A stretch of 21,956 bases of DNA from JBKJZO01 sp046715235 (GTDB lineage: Bacteria > Actinomycetota > Actinomycetes > BP-191). The notes beneath the pieces are model-generated. The model did no database searches. It had not been told where the DNA came from and saw only the letters and a list, made by a program, of their open reading frames with translations. Positions 13,961 to 21,254 of the stretch are shown here, piece by piece. The stretch covers positions 1 to 21,956 of the forward strand of contig JBKJZO010000070.1 in the NCBI GenBank assembly GCA_046715235.1, in the 5' to 3' direction. Position 1 is the stretch's first letter. Each line of letters opens with the position of its first letter. The translations under genes and the position numbers were made by a program.

Positions 13961-15726
13961 CACGCGGCGGCGGTCGCCGGCGGACGCGACTGCCGCGCCT
14001 GCCGCGCGAGACCGAGCACCGACACGGCGAGCGCGACGAAGACCAGGGCAGCCGCGAGGAAGAACGCCGTGTACGTGACGCCGACCGGCCAGGGCGACCA
14101 CGCGGCGATGTTGCTCAGAGCTTCGCGGTAGCGCTCGACGCGCCCGCCCCCGGACCACGGCACCGGCAGCCACATACCGGTCATCAGGCCGCGCACCGCG
14201 GTTGCCTGCACGAACAGCCCGCCGAGCAGCGCGACGACCGGTAAGGCCTTCACCGCGCGGCCGGCGACCCGCCCGTACCCGATGGCGACGATCACGCACA
14301 GCGCGGGAATCGCGGGGAACGCGTAGCGCCCCTGGATTGCGGCCGATACACCGGTGCGCATGTAGTAGCCGCGCGTGTGCACGATGATCAGCCCGGTCAG
14401 CAGGACGACGGGCAACACGAGCGTCGCGAGGGCGGGCCGGTCGCCGAAGCGGCCCCTGCCGGCCCCGCGGACGAGCGCGAGCACGATTCCGATCAGCGCC
14501 AGCAGGCTGAGCGCGTGAATCATGCGCGGCGGCAGCCCGTTCTGGTCGAGTATGCCGAGGCCGCTCCAGAAGCGCGACTCGTACCACGATTGAAAATGCT
14601 TCTGCCACACCGAGGCGTCGTGCGGGCCCGGCTTGATGCCGATACGTGACTCGTAACGCGGGAAGTGGTCGCCGAAACCGTTGATCTGCACGGCGCCGTA
14701 GACCACGAGGTTGCGCAGCCACCAGACGATGCCGATCCCGCTCGCCGCGAGCGCAACGAGTGCCGGCCGCCACGGCACCGGGCCGCGCTCCCGCCACCAC
14801 GCGACGGCGTACGCCAACGGCAGCAGCGGGATCAGCGGCAACCCGGTGCCCTTGCTCAGCAACGCCACGGTCAGCGCGAGACCGGCTCCGAGCGCCGTAC
14901 GCCGGCTCAGGTCGCCGGTCATGACTCGGACCAGGAAGAGCATGAGTACGCCGATGGCCAACACCGTCAGGTTGTCGTTCTGCACGTTGCCCGCACCGCG
15001 AGCCAGAGCGGGTACGGCGAGCGGCAACGCGGCAGCGGCCGTCGCGATCGGCCCGTCCCCCACGAGGCGCCGCGTCGTCGCCCACGCCAGCAATGGCAGA
15101 GGCGCGATCATCAGGACGCTGAGCAGCCGAAGGATCGAGACGACCTGGTCGTAGGCCAGCGACTCGGAGTAGGGCAGGACGCCGAGCACCGCGGCACCGA
15201 CCGCGTAGTAGAGCGGCGGGTGCTGGACCATTTGGTTGGGGAACCCGCCCGGCGCACTCAGCGGCGAATCGGGCGGCGGCAGCGGGGACTGCGTGTTGTC
15301 GCCGAGCTCCTGGATGGTCTTGCGATCGCTGCGAGGCGGGATCTCACTCGCCAGATACGAGTACGTCAGCTTGGCAGGCTTCCCCTCACGCCTCGCGGCG
15401 GTGTCGCCGATCCGGCCGTAGACGATCCCCTGTGACCGGGACATGGCTGCCGACAGGCCACGCTCGCCGGGGCCGGGCCAGTCGAGCGGGTCGTGCCGCA
15501 ACGCGATGACCATGTCGACGTGTTGCGGCTCGTCGAAGCCCAGGTAGACCGGGTAGAGCAGCGAATAGCAGACCAGCAGCACCAGGTAGAAAGCCGAGAT
15601 CGCCCACACTGCGCCGGGCACGACGCCGACCCGCGCCCGGCTCGCCGCCAGCATCCGTGCGCGCCGCGACTGCGACACCGTCGCCGTGGCCGAAGCCGGG
15701 ACTTCGGTCGGGACGTGCTGCGGCAT
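13960..15726 (-). CDS. DUF2142-type GT-C-like membrane protein, copy C
   Basis: This 588-residue protein is the first gene of the three-copy operon and the most different copy. It has a 35-residue cytoplasmic basic start, then a membrane helix and the acidic motif YLGFDEPQH (61-69). The extracellular loop is longer than in A and B and proline-rich. VQHPPLYYAVGA, NVQNDNLTVLAIG, WWLRNLVVYGAVQING and IQGRYAFPAIP are the matching landmarks of the other copies. The ATG at 15726 is preferred because GGAG lies 7 bases upstream; a GTG at 15747 is also in frame. The open frame reaches 16365, but that part is antisense to a glycosyltransferase. Copy C is divergent from the GT4 gene at 15815 with an 88-base gap, which should hold promoters for both directions. 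Confidence 0.75.
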   Translation of the reverse strand: MPQHVPTEVPASATATVSQSRRARMLAASRARVGVVPGAVWAISAFYLVLLVCYSLLYPVYLGFDEPQHVDMVIALRHDPLDWPGPGERGLSAAMSRSQGIVYGRIGDTAARREGKPAKLTYSYLASEIPPRSDRKTIQELGDNTQSPLPPPDSPLSAPGGFPNQMVQHPPLYYAVGAAVLGVLPYSESLAYDQVVSILRLLSVLMIAPLPLLAWATTRRLVGDGPIATAAAALPLAVPALARGAGNVQNDNLTVLAIGVLMLFLVRVMTGDLSRRTALGAGLALTVALLSKGTGLPLIPLLPLAYAVAWWRERGPVPWRPALVALAASGIGIVWWLRNLVVYGAVQINGFGDHFPRYESRIGIKPGPHDASVWQKHFQSWYESRFWSGLGILDQNGLPPRMIHALSLLALIGIVLALVRGAGRGRFGDRPALATLVLPVVLLTGLIIVHTRGYYMRTGVSAAIQGRYAFPAIPALCVIVAIGYGRVAGRAVKALPVVALLGGLFVQATAVRGLMTGMWLPVPWSGGGRVERYREALSNIAAWSPWPVGVTYTAFFLAAALVFVALAVSVLGLARQARQSRPPATAAA

Positions 15727-15814
15727 CGGGTCTCCGGCGTCGGTCACAGGGTTTGCCAATCTACCGAGAGCGCCGCGCCCGCGAGGCCAGTGGCGCGACT
15801 GATAGACATGGCGG

Positions 15815-16918
15815 ATGCGGGTCGCGATGGTGCTGGAACAGCTCCTGTCCCCGGTGCCAGGGGGCACAGGGCGGTACGCGCGGGAGCTCGCGGCAGCGCT
15901 CGCGGCCTCCGCGCCGAGCGGGTCAACCGTGTCCGGCTGGGTCGGCGCGCACGGCGACTTCGCCGCCGCGAAAGTGCCAGGCGTCGACGGCCCGCACCGG
16001 TTGGCCCTTGGCCACCGCGCGCTCGCGGTCGCGTGGGAACGCGGCATCGGACCCCAGCCCCGGCACGCCGACGTCGTGCATGCACCGACCCTGCTGGTGC
16101 CGCCGCGCCGCCGTACGCCGCTGGTCGTCACGATCCACGACGCGGTTCCCTGGACGCACCCCGAGACGCTGACCCCGCGCGGCGTTGCGTTCCACCGCCG
16201 GATGGGCGCGCGCGCCGCGGCGACGGCCGACCGCATCGTCGTACCGACCCAGGCGACCGCAGACCGGCTCGCCGGCGTGTTCGATTTCGGTGACCGGGTC
16301 CGGGTCGTGCCACTGGGCGTGGCCGCTGGGCTGTCGATCCCGCCGGATGCCGCCCTGCGTCGCAAGGGATTCGGCCTGCCCGAGCGCTACCTGGTGACCG
16401 TGGCGACCCTGGAGCCGCGCAAGGGCCTCGACATCCTGCTCGACGGGCTGGCGGCAGGCGGCGTCGACGTACCGCTTGCCGTTGTCGGCCCGAAGGGCTG
16501 GGGCGGGGTCGACGTCGAGTCGCAGGCGCGCGCCCGCGGCCTGAGCGATCGCGTCCTCGCGCTAGGTCTTCTCGGCGACGCCGATCTGTCAGCGGTCGTC
16601 GGCGGCGCGCTCGCCCTCGTCGCGCCCTCCCGCGAAGAGGGTTTCGGCCTTCCCGTCATCGAAGCCATGGCCCTCGGTACGCCGGCAGTCGTCTCCGACG
16701 CGCCCGCGCTGGTTGAGGTGGCGGGTGGCGCAGCGATCGTCACCCCGGTCGGTGATCCGGCCGCGCTGGCCTTGGCCCTGCAGGCGTTGATCGCAGACCC
16801 CGGTCACGGCGAACTGCTACGCGACGCGGGCCGAAGACGCGCCGCGGACTTCTCCTGGACACGGGCCGCGGAGGCCATGTGGGACGTCTACGGCGACGCC
16901 GCCGCGCACCGTGCATGA
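15815..16918 (+). CDS. GT4 glycosyltransferase
   Basis: This 367-residue GT-B enzyme starts RVAMVLEQLLSPVPGGTGRYAREL, with the glycine-rich acceptor loop GGTGRY at 16-21. The linker region has VVTIHDAVPW, and the second domain starts LVTVATLEPRKGLDILL near residue 195. The donor-binding EX7E pair is E275 and E283 in EEGFGLPVIEAM. These are the marks of retaining GT4 enzymes such as mannosyl-, glucosyl- or GlcNAc-transferases. Nearby GDP-mannose synthesis (manB) makes mannose a fair guess, not a proof. The ATG at 15815 fits the family start; no strong ribosome site stands out. The gene is the first of a plus-strand series with a second GT4 and a WbbL-like protein. A recognisable promoter before the second GT4 suggests separate transcription. 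Confidence 0.85.
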   Translation: MRVAMVLEQLLSPVPGGTGRYARELAAALAASAPSGSTVSGWVGAHGDFAAAKVPGVDGPHRLALGHRALAVAWERGIGPQPRHADVVHAPTLLVPPRRRTPLVVTIHDAVPWTHPETLTPRGVAFHRRMGARAAATADRIVVPTQATADRLAGVFDFGDRVRVVPLGVAAGLSIPPDAALRRKGFGLPERYLVTVATLEPRKGLDILLDGLAAGGVDVPLAVVGPKGWGGVDVESQARARGLSDRVLALGLLGDADLSAVVGGALALVAPSREEGFGLPVIEAMALGTPAVVSDAPALVEVAGGAAIVTPVGDPAALALALQALIADPGHGELLRDAGRRRAADFSWTRAAEAMWDVYGDAAAHRA

Positions 16919-16944
16919 TCGAGCTACGCGCCGCGCATGATCGA
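16913..16944. repeat. Two GCATGATCGA direct repeats
   Basis: GCATGATCGA occurs at 16913-16922 and again at 16935-16944, 22 bases apart or about two DNA turns. The first copy overlaps the stop codon of the upstream GT4, and both lie before the promoter of the next GT4. They could be a binding site pair or a dispersed genomic repeat. Confidence 0.4.
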
Positions 16945-16976
16945 AAGGTGAACACTGCGTTGCGGGCCGGGTTTAT

Positions 16977-17004
16977 TTCACAGGACCCCCGTTCGCCGTA
17001 TTCT
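16977..17004 (+). promoter_or_regulatory. Probable sigma-70-type promoter
   Basis: TTCACA (16977-16982) and TATTCT (16999-17004) are separated by 16 bases and resemble -35 and -10 hexamers with one and two mismatches. This is an AT-rich patch in GC-rich surroundings, about 65 bases before the start codon of the second GT4. Transcription would start near 17011. Confidence 0.5.
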
Positions 17005-17051
17005 GTCCCCTGACCGTCGCCTTCCCGCCCCGGTCGCCCGCTCACCGATGC

Positions 17052-17057
17052 AGGAGG
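17052..17057 (+). promoter_or_regulatory. Ribosome site deciding a GTG start
   Basis: AGGAGG, a perfect Shine-Dalgarno core, lies 11 bases before GTG at 17069. An in-frame ATG at 17048 would put this site inside the coding region, so the GTG is chosen as start. Confidence 0.7.
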
Positions 17058-17068
17058 TCCGCACCCAC

Positions 17069-18196
17069 GTGTCTCCGCGTGTACTCGTCGATGCGACAGC
17101 CGTACCGGCTGACCGCGGGGGAGTAGGCCGCTACGTCGACGGCCTGATTGCAGCGCTCGACAAGGCGGATGCGGATCTAGCGGTTGTCTGCCAGCGCGCC
17201 GACGCGGAGCGCTACGGCCGGGTGGCACCGTCGGCGCGGATCGTCGCCGGGCCGGCGGCCATCGCGCACCGGCCCGCGCGCCTGGCGTGGGAGCAGACCG
17301 GGTTGCCACTGGTCGCGCAGCAGCTGCAGGCCCAGCTCGTTCACTCGCCGCACTACACGTTGCCGCTGCGCGCCGGCCGGCCGGTCGTTGTCACAGTGCA
17401 CGACGCGACCTGGTTCACCGAGCCCGACATGCACACCGGCGTCAAGGGCACGTTCTTCCGCTCGGCGACGCGCACGGCCATGCGCCGGGCCGCGCGCTGC
17501 ATCGTGCCGTCGAAGGCGACCCGCGACGAGCTGATCCGGCTGCTGGAAGGCGACGCGACCAAGATCGACGTCGCCTACCACGGGGTTGATCAGGCGGCGT
17601 TCCATGTGCCTGACGAGGCCGCCGTCCGCCGCATCCAGAGCCGGCTGGGACTGCACGGCTCCGAATACGTCGCGTTCCTGGGCACGCTCGAGCCCCGCAA
17701 GAACGTTCCCAATCTCATTCGCGGCTGGGCGAAGGCCGTTGCCGGGCGTGAAAACCCGCCGGCGCTTGTGCTCGCCGGCGGCGCAGGGTGGGACGACGAG
17801 GTCGACAACGCTGTGCGCGACGTGCCGCCGCACCCGCGCTTGCTGCGCCCCGGTTACCTGCCGATCGCCGACCTGCCGGCCTACCTGGGTGGTGCGGCCG
17901 TCGTCGCCTACCCCAGTCACGGTGAGGGCTTCGGCCTGCCTGTGCTCGAGGCGATGGCGTGCGGCGTCGCCGTACTCACGACCCCCCGGCTGTCGTTGCC
18001 CGAGGTGGGTGGTGACGCGGTCGCCTACACCGAGCCCGACGTCGACTCGATTGCAACGTCGCTGGGCGCGCTGCTCGACGATCCGGAGCGGCGCCGGCAT
18101 CTCGCCGAAGCAGGTTTGACCCGCGCGCGCGAATTCACCTGGGAAGCCAGCGCCGAGGCGCATCTCGCGAGCTACGCGCGCGCCGTAGCGGAATGA
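17069..18196 (+). CDS. GT4 glycosyltransferase
   Basis: This 375-residue GT-B enzyme begins SPRVLVDATAVPADRGGVGRY, with the GGVGRY acceptor loop at 17-22. VVVTVHDATWF ends the first domain and FLGTLEPRKNVPNLI near residue 205 opens the second. The donor EX7E pair is E286 and E294 in GEGFGLPVLEAM. It is similar in layout to the GT4 gene just upstream but is not a close copy. The GTG start is set by the AGGAGG site; the alternative ATG at 17048 would add seven residues. Its stop overlaps the next gene's ATG by 4 bases (ATGA), so it is translated together with the WbbL-like gene. It probably adds a sugar to the same lipid-linked chain as the rhamnosyltransferase (inference). Confidence 0.85.
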   Translation: MSPRVLVDATAVPADRGGVGRYVDGLIAALDKADADLAVVCQRADAERYGRVAPSARIVAGPAAIAHRPARLAWEQTGLPLVAQQLQAQLVHSPHYTLPLRAGRPVVVTVHDATWFTEPDMHTGVKGTFFRSATRTAMRRAARCIVPSKATRDELIRLLEGDATKIDVAYHGVDQAAFHVPDEAAVRRIQSRLGLHGSEYVAFLGTLEPRKNVPNLIRGWAKAVAGRENPPALVLAGGAGWDDEVDNAVRDVPPHPRLLRPGYLPIADLPAYLGGAAVVAYPSHGEGFGLPVLEAMACGVAVLTTPRLSLPEVGGDAVAYTEPDVDSIATSLGALLDDPERRRHLAEAGLTRAREFTWEASAEAHLASYARAVAE

Positions 18197-19167
18197 CGTC
18201 CGCCGGAGAGCCGGCGACGCGCACCGAGGGCAGCACCGTTCCGACGCTGCGCATCATCGTCGTGACGTTCTTCCCCGGCCAGCACCTCGACACGTTCCTC
18301 GACACGCTGGCCCTCGCGACGACCACTCCGCCCGTGGTCGTCCTTGCCGACAACGGCTCGGCTGACGGGTCGATCGAACGGGCCGCCTCCCGCCCTGGCG
18401 TCGAGCTGCTGCGCACCGGTAGCAACCTCGGGTACGGCGGCGCGGCGAACGTGGGCGCGCGGGCCGCAACCGAGGACTGGTTGCTCGTCGCCAACCCCGA
18501 CATCGTGTGGACCGCCGGCGCGCTCGACGTACTGCTCGGCGCCGCCGACCGATGGCCTGACGCGGGCGCTCTCGGCCCGGCAATCCTTACGCCGCAAGGG
18601 GATTTGTACCCGTCGGCTCGGTCGTTCCCTTCGTTGTCGCGCGGCATCGGCCACGCGCTGCTCGGCTGGTTCTGGTCCGGCAACCCGTGGACGCGCTCCT
18701 ACCGCCGCGAGTCCGGCATACCCGTCGAGGGCCTGACCGGATGGTTGTCGGGCTCCTGCATGCTCGTCCGGCGTACGGCGTTCGAGGCGGTCGGTGGTTT
18801 CGACCGGCGCTACTTCATGTACTTCGAAGACCTCGACCTGTGCCGGCGACTGGCTGAGGCCGGCTGGTCGAGCGTCTTCGTTCCCTCCGCGGTCGTCGAG
18901 CACGTCGGCGGCCACGTCGCGAGCGCGCCGAAACACTCGACTCGGATGCTGCTCGCCCACCACCGCAGCGCCTACCGCTACCTCGCTGCGCGGTACGCCG
19001 GACCGCGCTGGGCTCCGGTCCGGGTCGTCCTTGCCGCCGGTCTCGCCGCGCGCTTCGTCCTGTCGATCGCCGTACGCCGGGTGCGCGAGGGCGCTCGCCC
19101 CAACCGTGACGCGAGCGTCCTCGCTGCCACCCAACCGCCGACCAAAGTTGGCGACACCCGAGCCTGA
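18193..19167 (+). CDS. wbbL: WbbL-type rhamnosyltransferase (GT2)
   Basis: This 324-residue GT-A protein starts its core at about residue 18 with TLRIIVVTFFP. It has DNGSADGS at 53-60, the metal-site region VANPDIVW at 99-106, GWLSGSCMLVRR near 190 and FDRRYFMYFEDLDLCRRL at about 203-220, including the likely base region E212-D213. The closing half has HHRSAYRYLA and a hydrophobic stretch near 277-296. In mycobacteria WbbL puts rhamnose on decaprenyl-PP-GlcNAc, the linker of arabinogalactan, and sits next to a GDP-mannose pyrophosphorylase gene, as here. Related enzymes make other rhamnose-containing glycans, so the substrate is inferred. It overlaps the upstream GT4 by 4 bases. Its stop lies 1 base from the stop of the convergent SPFH gene. 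Confidence 0.75.
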   Translation: MTSAGEPATRTEGSTVPTLRIIVVTFFPGQHLDTFLDTLALATTTPPVVVLADNGSADGSIERAASRPGVELLRTGSNLGYGGAANVGARAATEDWLLVANPDIVWTAGALDVLLGAADRWPDAGALGPAILTPQGDLYPSARSFPSLSRGIGHALLGWFWSGNPWTRSYRRESGIPVEGLTGWLSGSCMLVRRTAFEAVGGFDRRYFMYFEDLDLCRRLAEAGWSSVFVPSAVVEHVGGHVASAPKHSTRMLLAHHRSAYRYLAARYAGPRWAPVRVVLAAGLAARFVLSIAVRRVREGARPNRDASVLAATQPPTKVGDTRA

Positions 19168-19168
19168 G

Positions 19169-19819
19169 CTACTCGGGCGAGGTGATGACCACCGTTGCGC
19201 CAGCGCTGGCAGCTGCCTGGAGCGTGCGCAGCTGCAGCAGCTGCGGGTTGTCCGCTAGCACCCGCGCCGCGTTCGCCAGCGCACGCAGGGCCGCGACCTC
19301 ACCACGGGCCCGCTCCAGGGCGGCCAAGCCCTCCTGACGAGCCGTGACGACCTGCGCGAAGACCCGCTTGAGGTCACCCGGGAACATGACATCGCGTACG
19401 CCGACGTCCTGCAGCTCGACGCCGTACGCCGCGCAGTCGGGCCCGGCGAGCTCGAGCAGTTGCGCCCCCAGCGCGTCACGACCCGCGAGCAGCGTGTCGA
19501 TGTCGACGGTGCCTACCGCACGCCGCAGGGCAAGCTGCACGGCTATGTACACGCCCTGCCCCGGCGCATCGGACGACTGCACGAATGTCAGCACATCCCT
19601 TACCTGCCAGCGGATTGCGAGGCTCAACTTCACGCTCACCGCGTCGGAGGTGAGTAGCTCCTGGCCGGCCACGACGATCAGGTGCGGCCGCATGTCGACG
19701 ACGTTCCACACCACTCGCCTAGGCCAGTACCAGTGCACGCCGGGCTCGGCCACTCCCGCGAGCTTGCCGCGGTTGTAGCGGACCGCGCGCTGCCACTCCA
19801 TCACCGTCAGCCGGCGCAT
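19169..19819 (-). CDS. SPFH/band-7 (slipin-like) protein without a membrane segment
   Basis: This 216-residue protein follows the SPFH domain: VMEWQRAVRYNRGKLAGVAEPGVHWYWP, then VVAGQELLTSDAVSVKLSLAIRWQV, AVQLALRRAVGTVDIDTLLAG and GVELQDVGVRDVMFPGDLKRV. A charged helix rich in Ala, Glu and Arg follows, and the protein ends ITSPE. Stomatin/slipin relatives usually have an N-terminal membrane hairpin; none is visible here, so membrane contact may come from a partner. SPFH proteins form ring-like scaffolds at membranes and often control proteases or lipid domains. The ATG at 19819 has GGGAGG about 8 bases upstream; the frame is open to 19867 but that region is repeat sequence. It is antisense to its neighbours wbbL and manB. 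Confidence 0.8.
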   Translation of the reverse strand: MRRLTVMEWQRAVRYNRGKLAGVAEPGVHWYWPRRVVWNVVDMRPHLIVVAGQELLTSDAVSVKLSLAIRWQVRDVLTFVQSSDAPGQGVYIAVQLALRRAVGTVDIDTLLAGRDALGAQLLELAGPDCAAYGVELQDVGVRDVMFPGDLKRVFAQVVTARQEGLAALERARGEVAALRALANAARVLADNPQLLQLRTLQAAASAGATVVITSPE

Positions 19820-19853
19820 TTGCTTTCCCTCCCTGCCTAAAGATCGTGCCCAA

Positions 19854-19945
19854 GAACGGTCCTGCACGACGCGCAGCCGACGGTGGGAGTGTGAGCTCGC
19901 AGGACCGTCAGCCGCGTTGCCGAAGCGTGCCGTGCAGGACCGTTC
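19854..19945. repeat. 92-bp element with 15-bp perfect terminal inverted repeats
   Basis: GAACGGTCCTGCACG at 19854-19868 is the exact reverse complement of 19931-19945. The inner part has a third copy of the core, GCAGGACCGT, at 19899-19908. A GACGGT/ACCGTC pair adds possible nested pairing. No target-site duplication is visible (flanks CCCAA and ACATG). It may be a MITE or REP-like dispersed element, a structured RNA in the SPFH leader, or a regulator site. It begins 35 bases upstream of the SPFH start. Confidence 0.6.
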
Positions 19946-20183
19946 ACATGGGATTCGAACCCTGCGTCCATAGCGCAGTGGGGTCGATGGCGGACCGCTC
20001 CCGGCGATGCCGGGCGCGACGGACTGTCTTTCCCCGTGCGACAGAGTAGGGGCTCCTGACTCAGCCGTCGCGCGAATAGGCCCCGCGACCAGCGGGTGAA
20101 CTTTCGGGCATCCCCCGCGTGCACCGACGACTTTCCCCTACCCTCGGTGCTTCCGTGCAAGGCGAAAGAGAGGCACTCACCCG
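19946..20183. other. Intergenic region with hairpin before manB
   Basis: This 238-base stretch between the inverted-repeat element and manB should hold the manB promoter, but no convincing -35/-10 pair is visible. CCCGGC-GAT-GCCGGG at 20000-20014 forms a tight 6-bp hairpin, followed about 12 bases later by TCTTT. A TTCGAA palindrome at about 19954 resembles a tRNA T-loop but does not complete a tRNA. AGAGAGG near 20167-20173 is the manB ribosome site. Confidence 0.4.
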
Positions 20184-21254
20184 GTGGACGCCGTACTGCT
20201 CGTTGGTGGTCAGGGCACGCGACTGCGCCCGCTCACCGTCACGACGCCGAAGCCGATGCTGCCCACGGCCGGCGTGCCGTTCCTGACGCATCAGCTGGCC
20301 CGCGCACGCGATGCCGGCGTCGATCACGCGATCTTGTCGACGTCGTACAAGCCAGAGGTCTTCGAGGGCTACTTCGGCGACGGGTCCAAGTTCGGCCTGC
20401 GCATCAGCTACGTGACCGAAGTCGAGCCGCTCGGCACCGGGGGCGGCATTCGCAACGTCGCCGACCTGCTGCGCGGTGACGACTTCATCGTCTTCAACGG
20501 CGACGTGCTCTCCGGGCTCGACATCGAGGCGCTGGTGCGGCACCACAAGGACTCCGACGCCGACGTCACCCTGCACCTGACCGAGGTCTACGACCCGCGC
20601 GCCTTCGGCATGGTGCCGCTCGACGCCGACGGCCGGGTGACCGCCTTCCTCGAAAAACCCCAGCGGCCCGAGGAGATCGTCACCAACCGCATCAACGCCG
20701 GCTGCTACGTCTTCGCGCACTCGATCCTCGACCGGATCCCGACCGGCCGTCCGGTCTCGGTGGAGCGCGAGACCTTTCCCGGGCTGCTCGCCGATGGCCT
20801 CCGCGTGATGGGACACGTCGACAGCTCCTACTGGCTCGACCTTGGTACGCCGGCCGCGTTCGTCAGAGGGTCGGTCGACCTCGTCCTGCGCCGCATCACC
20901 TCCAGCGCTGTCCCCGGCACCGACACCGACGCCGTACTGCTCGACGGTGCCGACGTTGCGGCCGACGCAACCATTAGCGGCGGTACGACGGTCGGCGCGG
21001 GAACAGTCGTAGGTGCGGGCGCGCACGTCGACGGCTCGGTGCTCTTCGACGACGTCGTCATCGAAGCCGGCGCCGTCGTGCGGTCATCGGCAGTCGGGCG
21101 GGGCGCACGGATCAGCGCCGGCGCCGTACTCGACGGTGCGATCATCGGCGACGGTGCGCACATCGGGGCGCGCAACGAACTGCTCACCGGCGTGCGGGTC
21201 TGGCCCGGTGTGGTACTCGCGGACGGTGCAGTGCGCTTCTCGTCTGACAGCTAG
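20184..21254 (+). CDS. manB: Mannose-1-phosphate guanylyltransferase (GDP-mannose pyrophosphorylase)
   Basis: This 356-residue cytoplasmic enzyme would make GDP-mannose from mannose-1-phosphate and GTP, the donor for mannosyltransferases and polyprenyl-phosphate mannose. The N-terminal nucleotidyltransferase domain has the signature VGGQGTRLRPL (7-17) and TPKPMLP (21-27). It also has GTGGGIRN, the metal-binding FNGD (104-107), FLEKP and NAGCYVF. The C-terminal part from about residue 254 is a left-handed beta helix of hexapeptide repeats (ADATISGGTTVGAG and following). Length and layout match the mycobacterial enzyme encoded next to wbbL, named manB there, while enteric naming would call it manC. 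The GTG start at 20184 has AGAGAGG about 10 bases upstream. Its TAG stop shares CTAG with the stop of the convergent DUF3105 gene. Glucose-1-phosphate specificity cannot be fully excluded. Confidence 0.85.
   Translation: MDAVLLVGGQGTRLRPLTVTTPKPMLPTAGVPFLTHQLARARDAGVDHAILSTSYKPEVFEGYFGDGSKFGLRISYVTEVEPLGTGGGIRNVADLLRGDDFIVFNGDVLSGLDIEALVRHHKDSDADVTLHLTEVYDPRAFGMVPLDADGRVTAFLEKPQRPEEIVTNRINAGCYVFAHSILDRIPTGRPVSVERETFPGLLADGLRVMGHVDSSYWLDLGTPAAFVRGSVDLVLRRITSSAVPGTDTDAVLLDGADVAADATISGGTTVGAGTVVGAGAHVDGSVLFDDVVIEAGAVVRSSAVGRGARISAGAVLDGAIIGDGAHIGARNELLTGVRVWPGVVLADGAVRFSSDS

Noticed and set aside
19945..20010. Possible minus-strand tRNA: GGTTCGAATCCC T-loop-like sequence and a 5-bp stem with 7-base loop (CTGCG/CGCAG)
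   Set aside because: The T-stem pairs for only three bases. The two arms touch without a variable loop, and no acceptor or D-arm can be built. A tRNA scan giving a score would change this.
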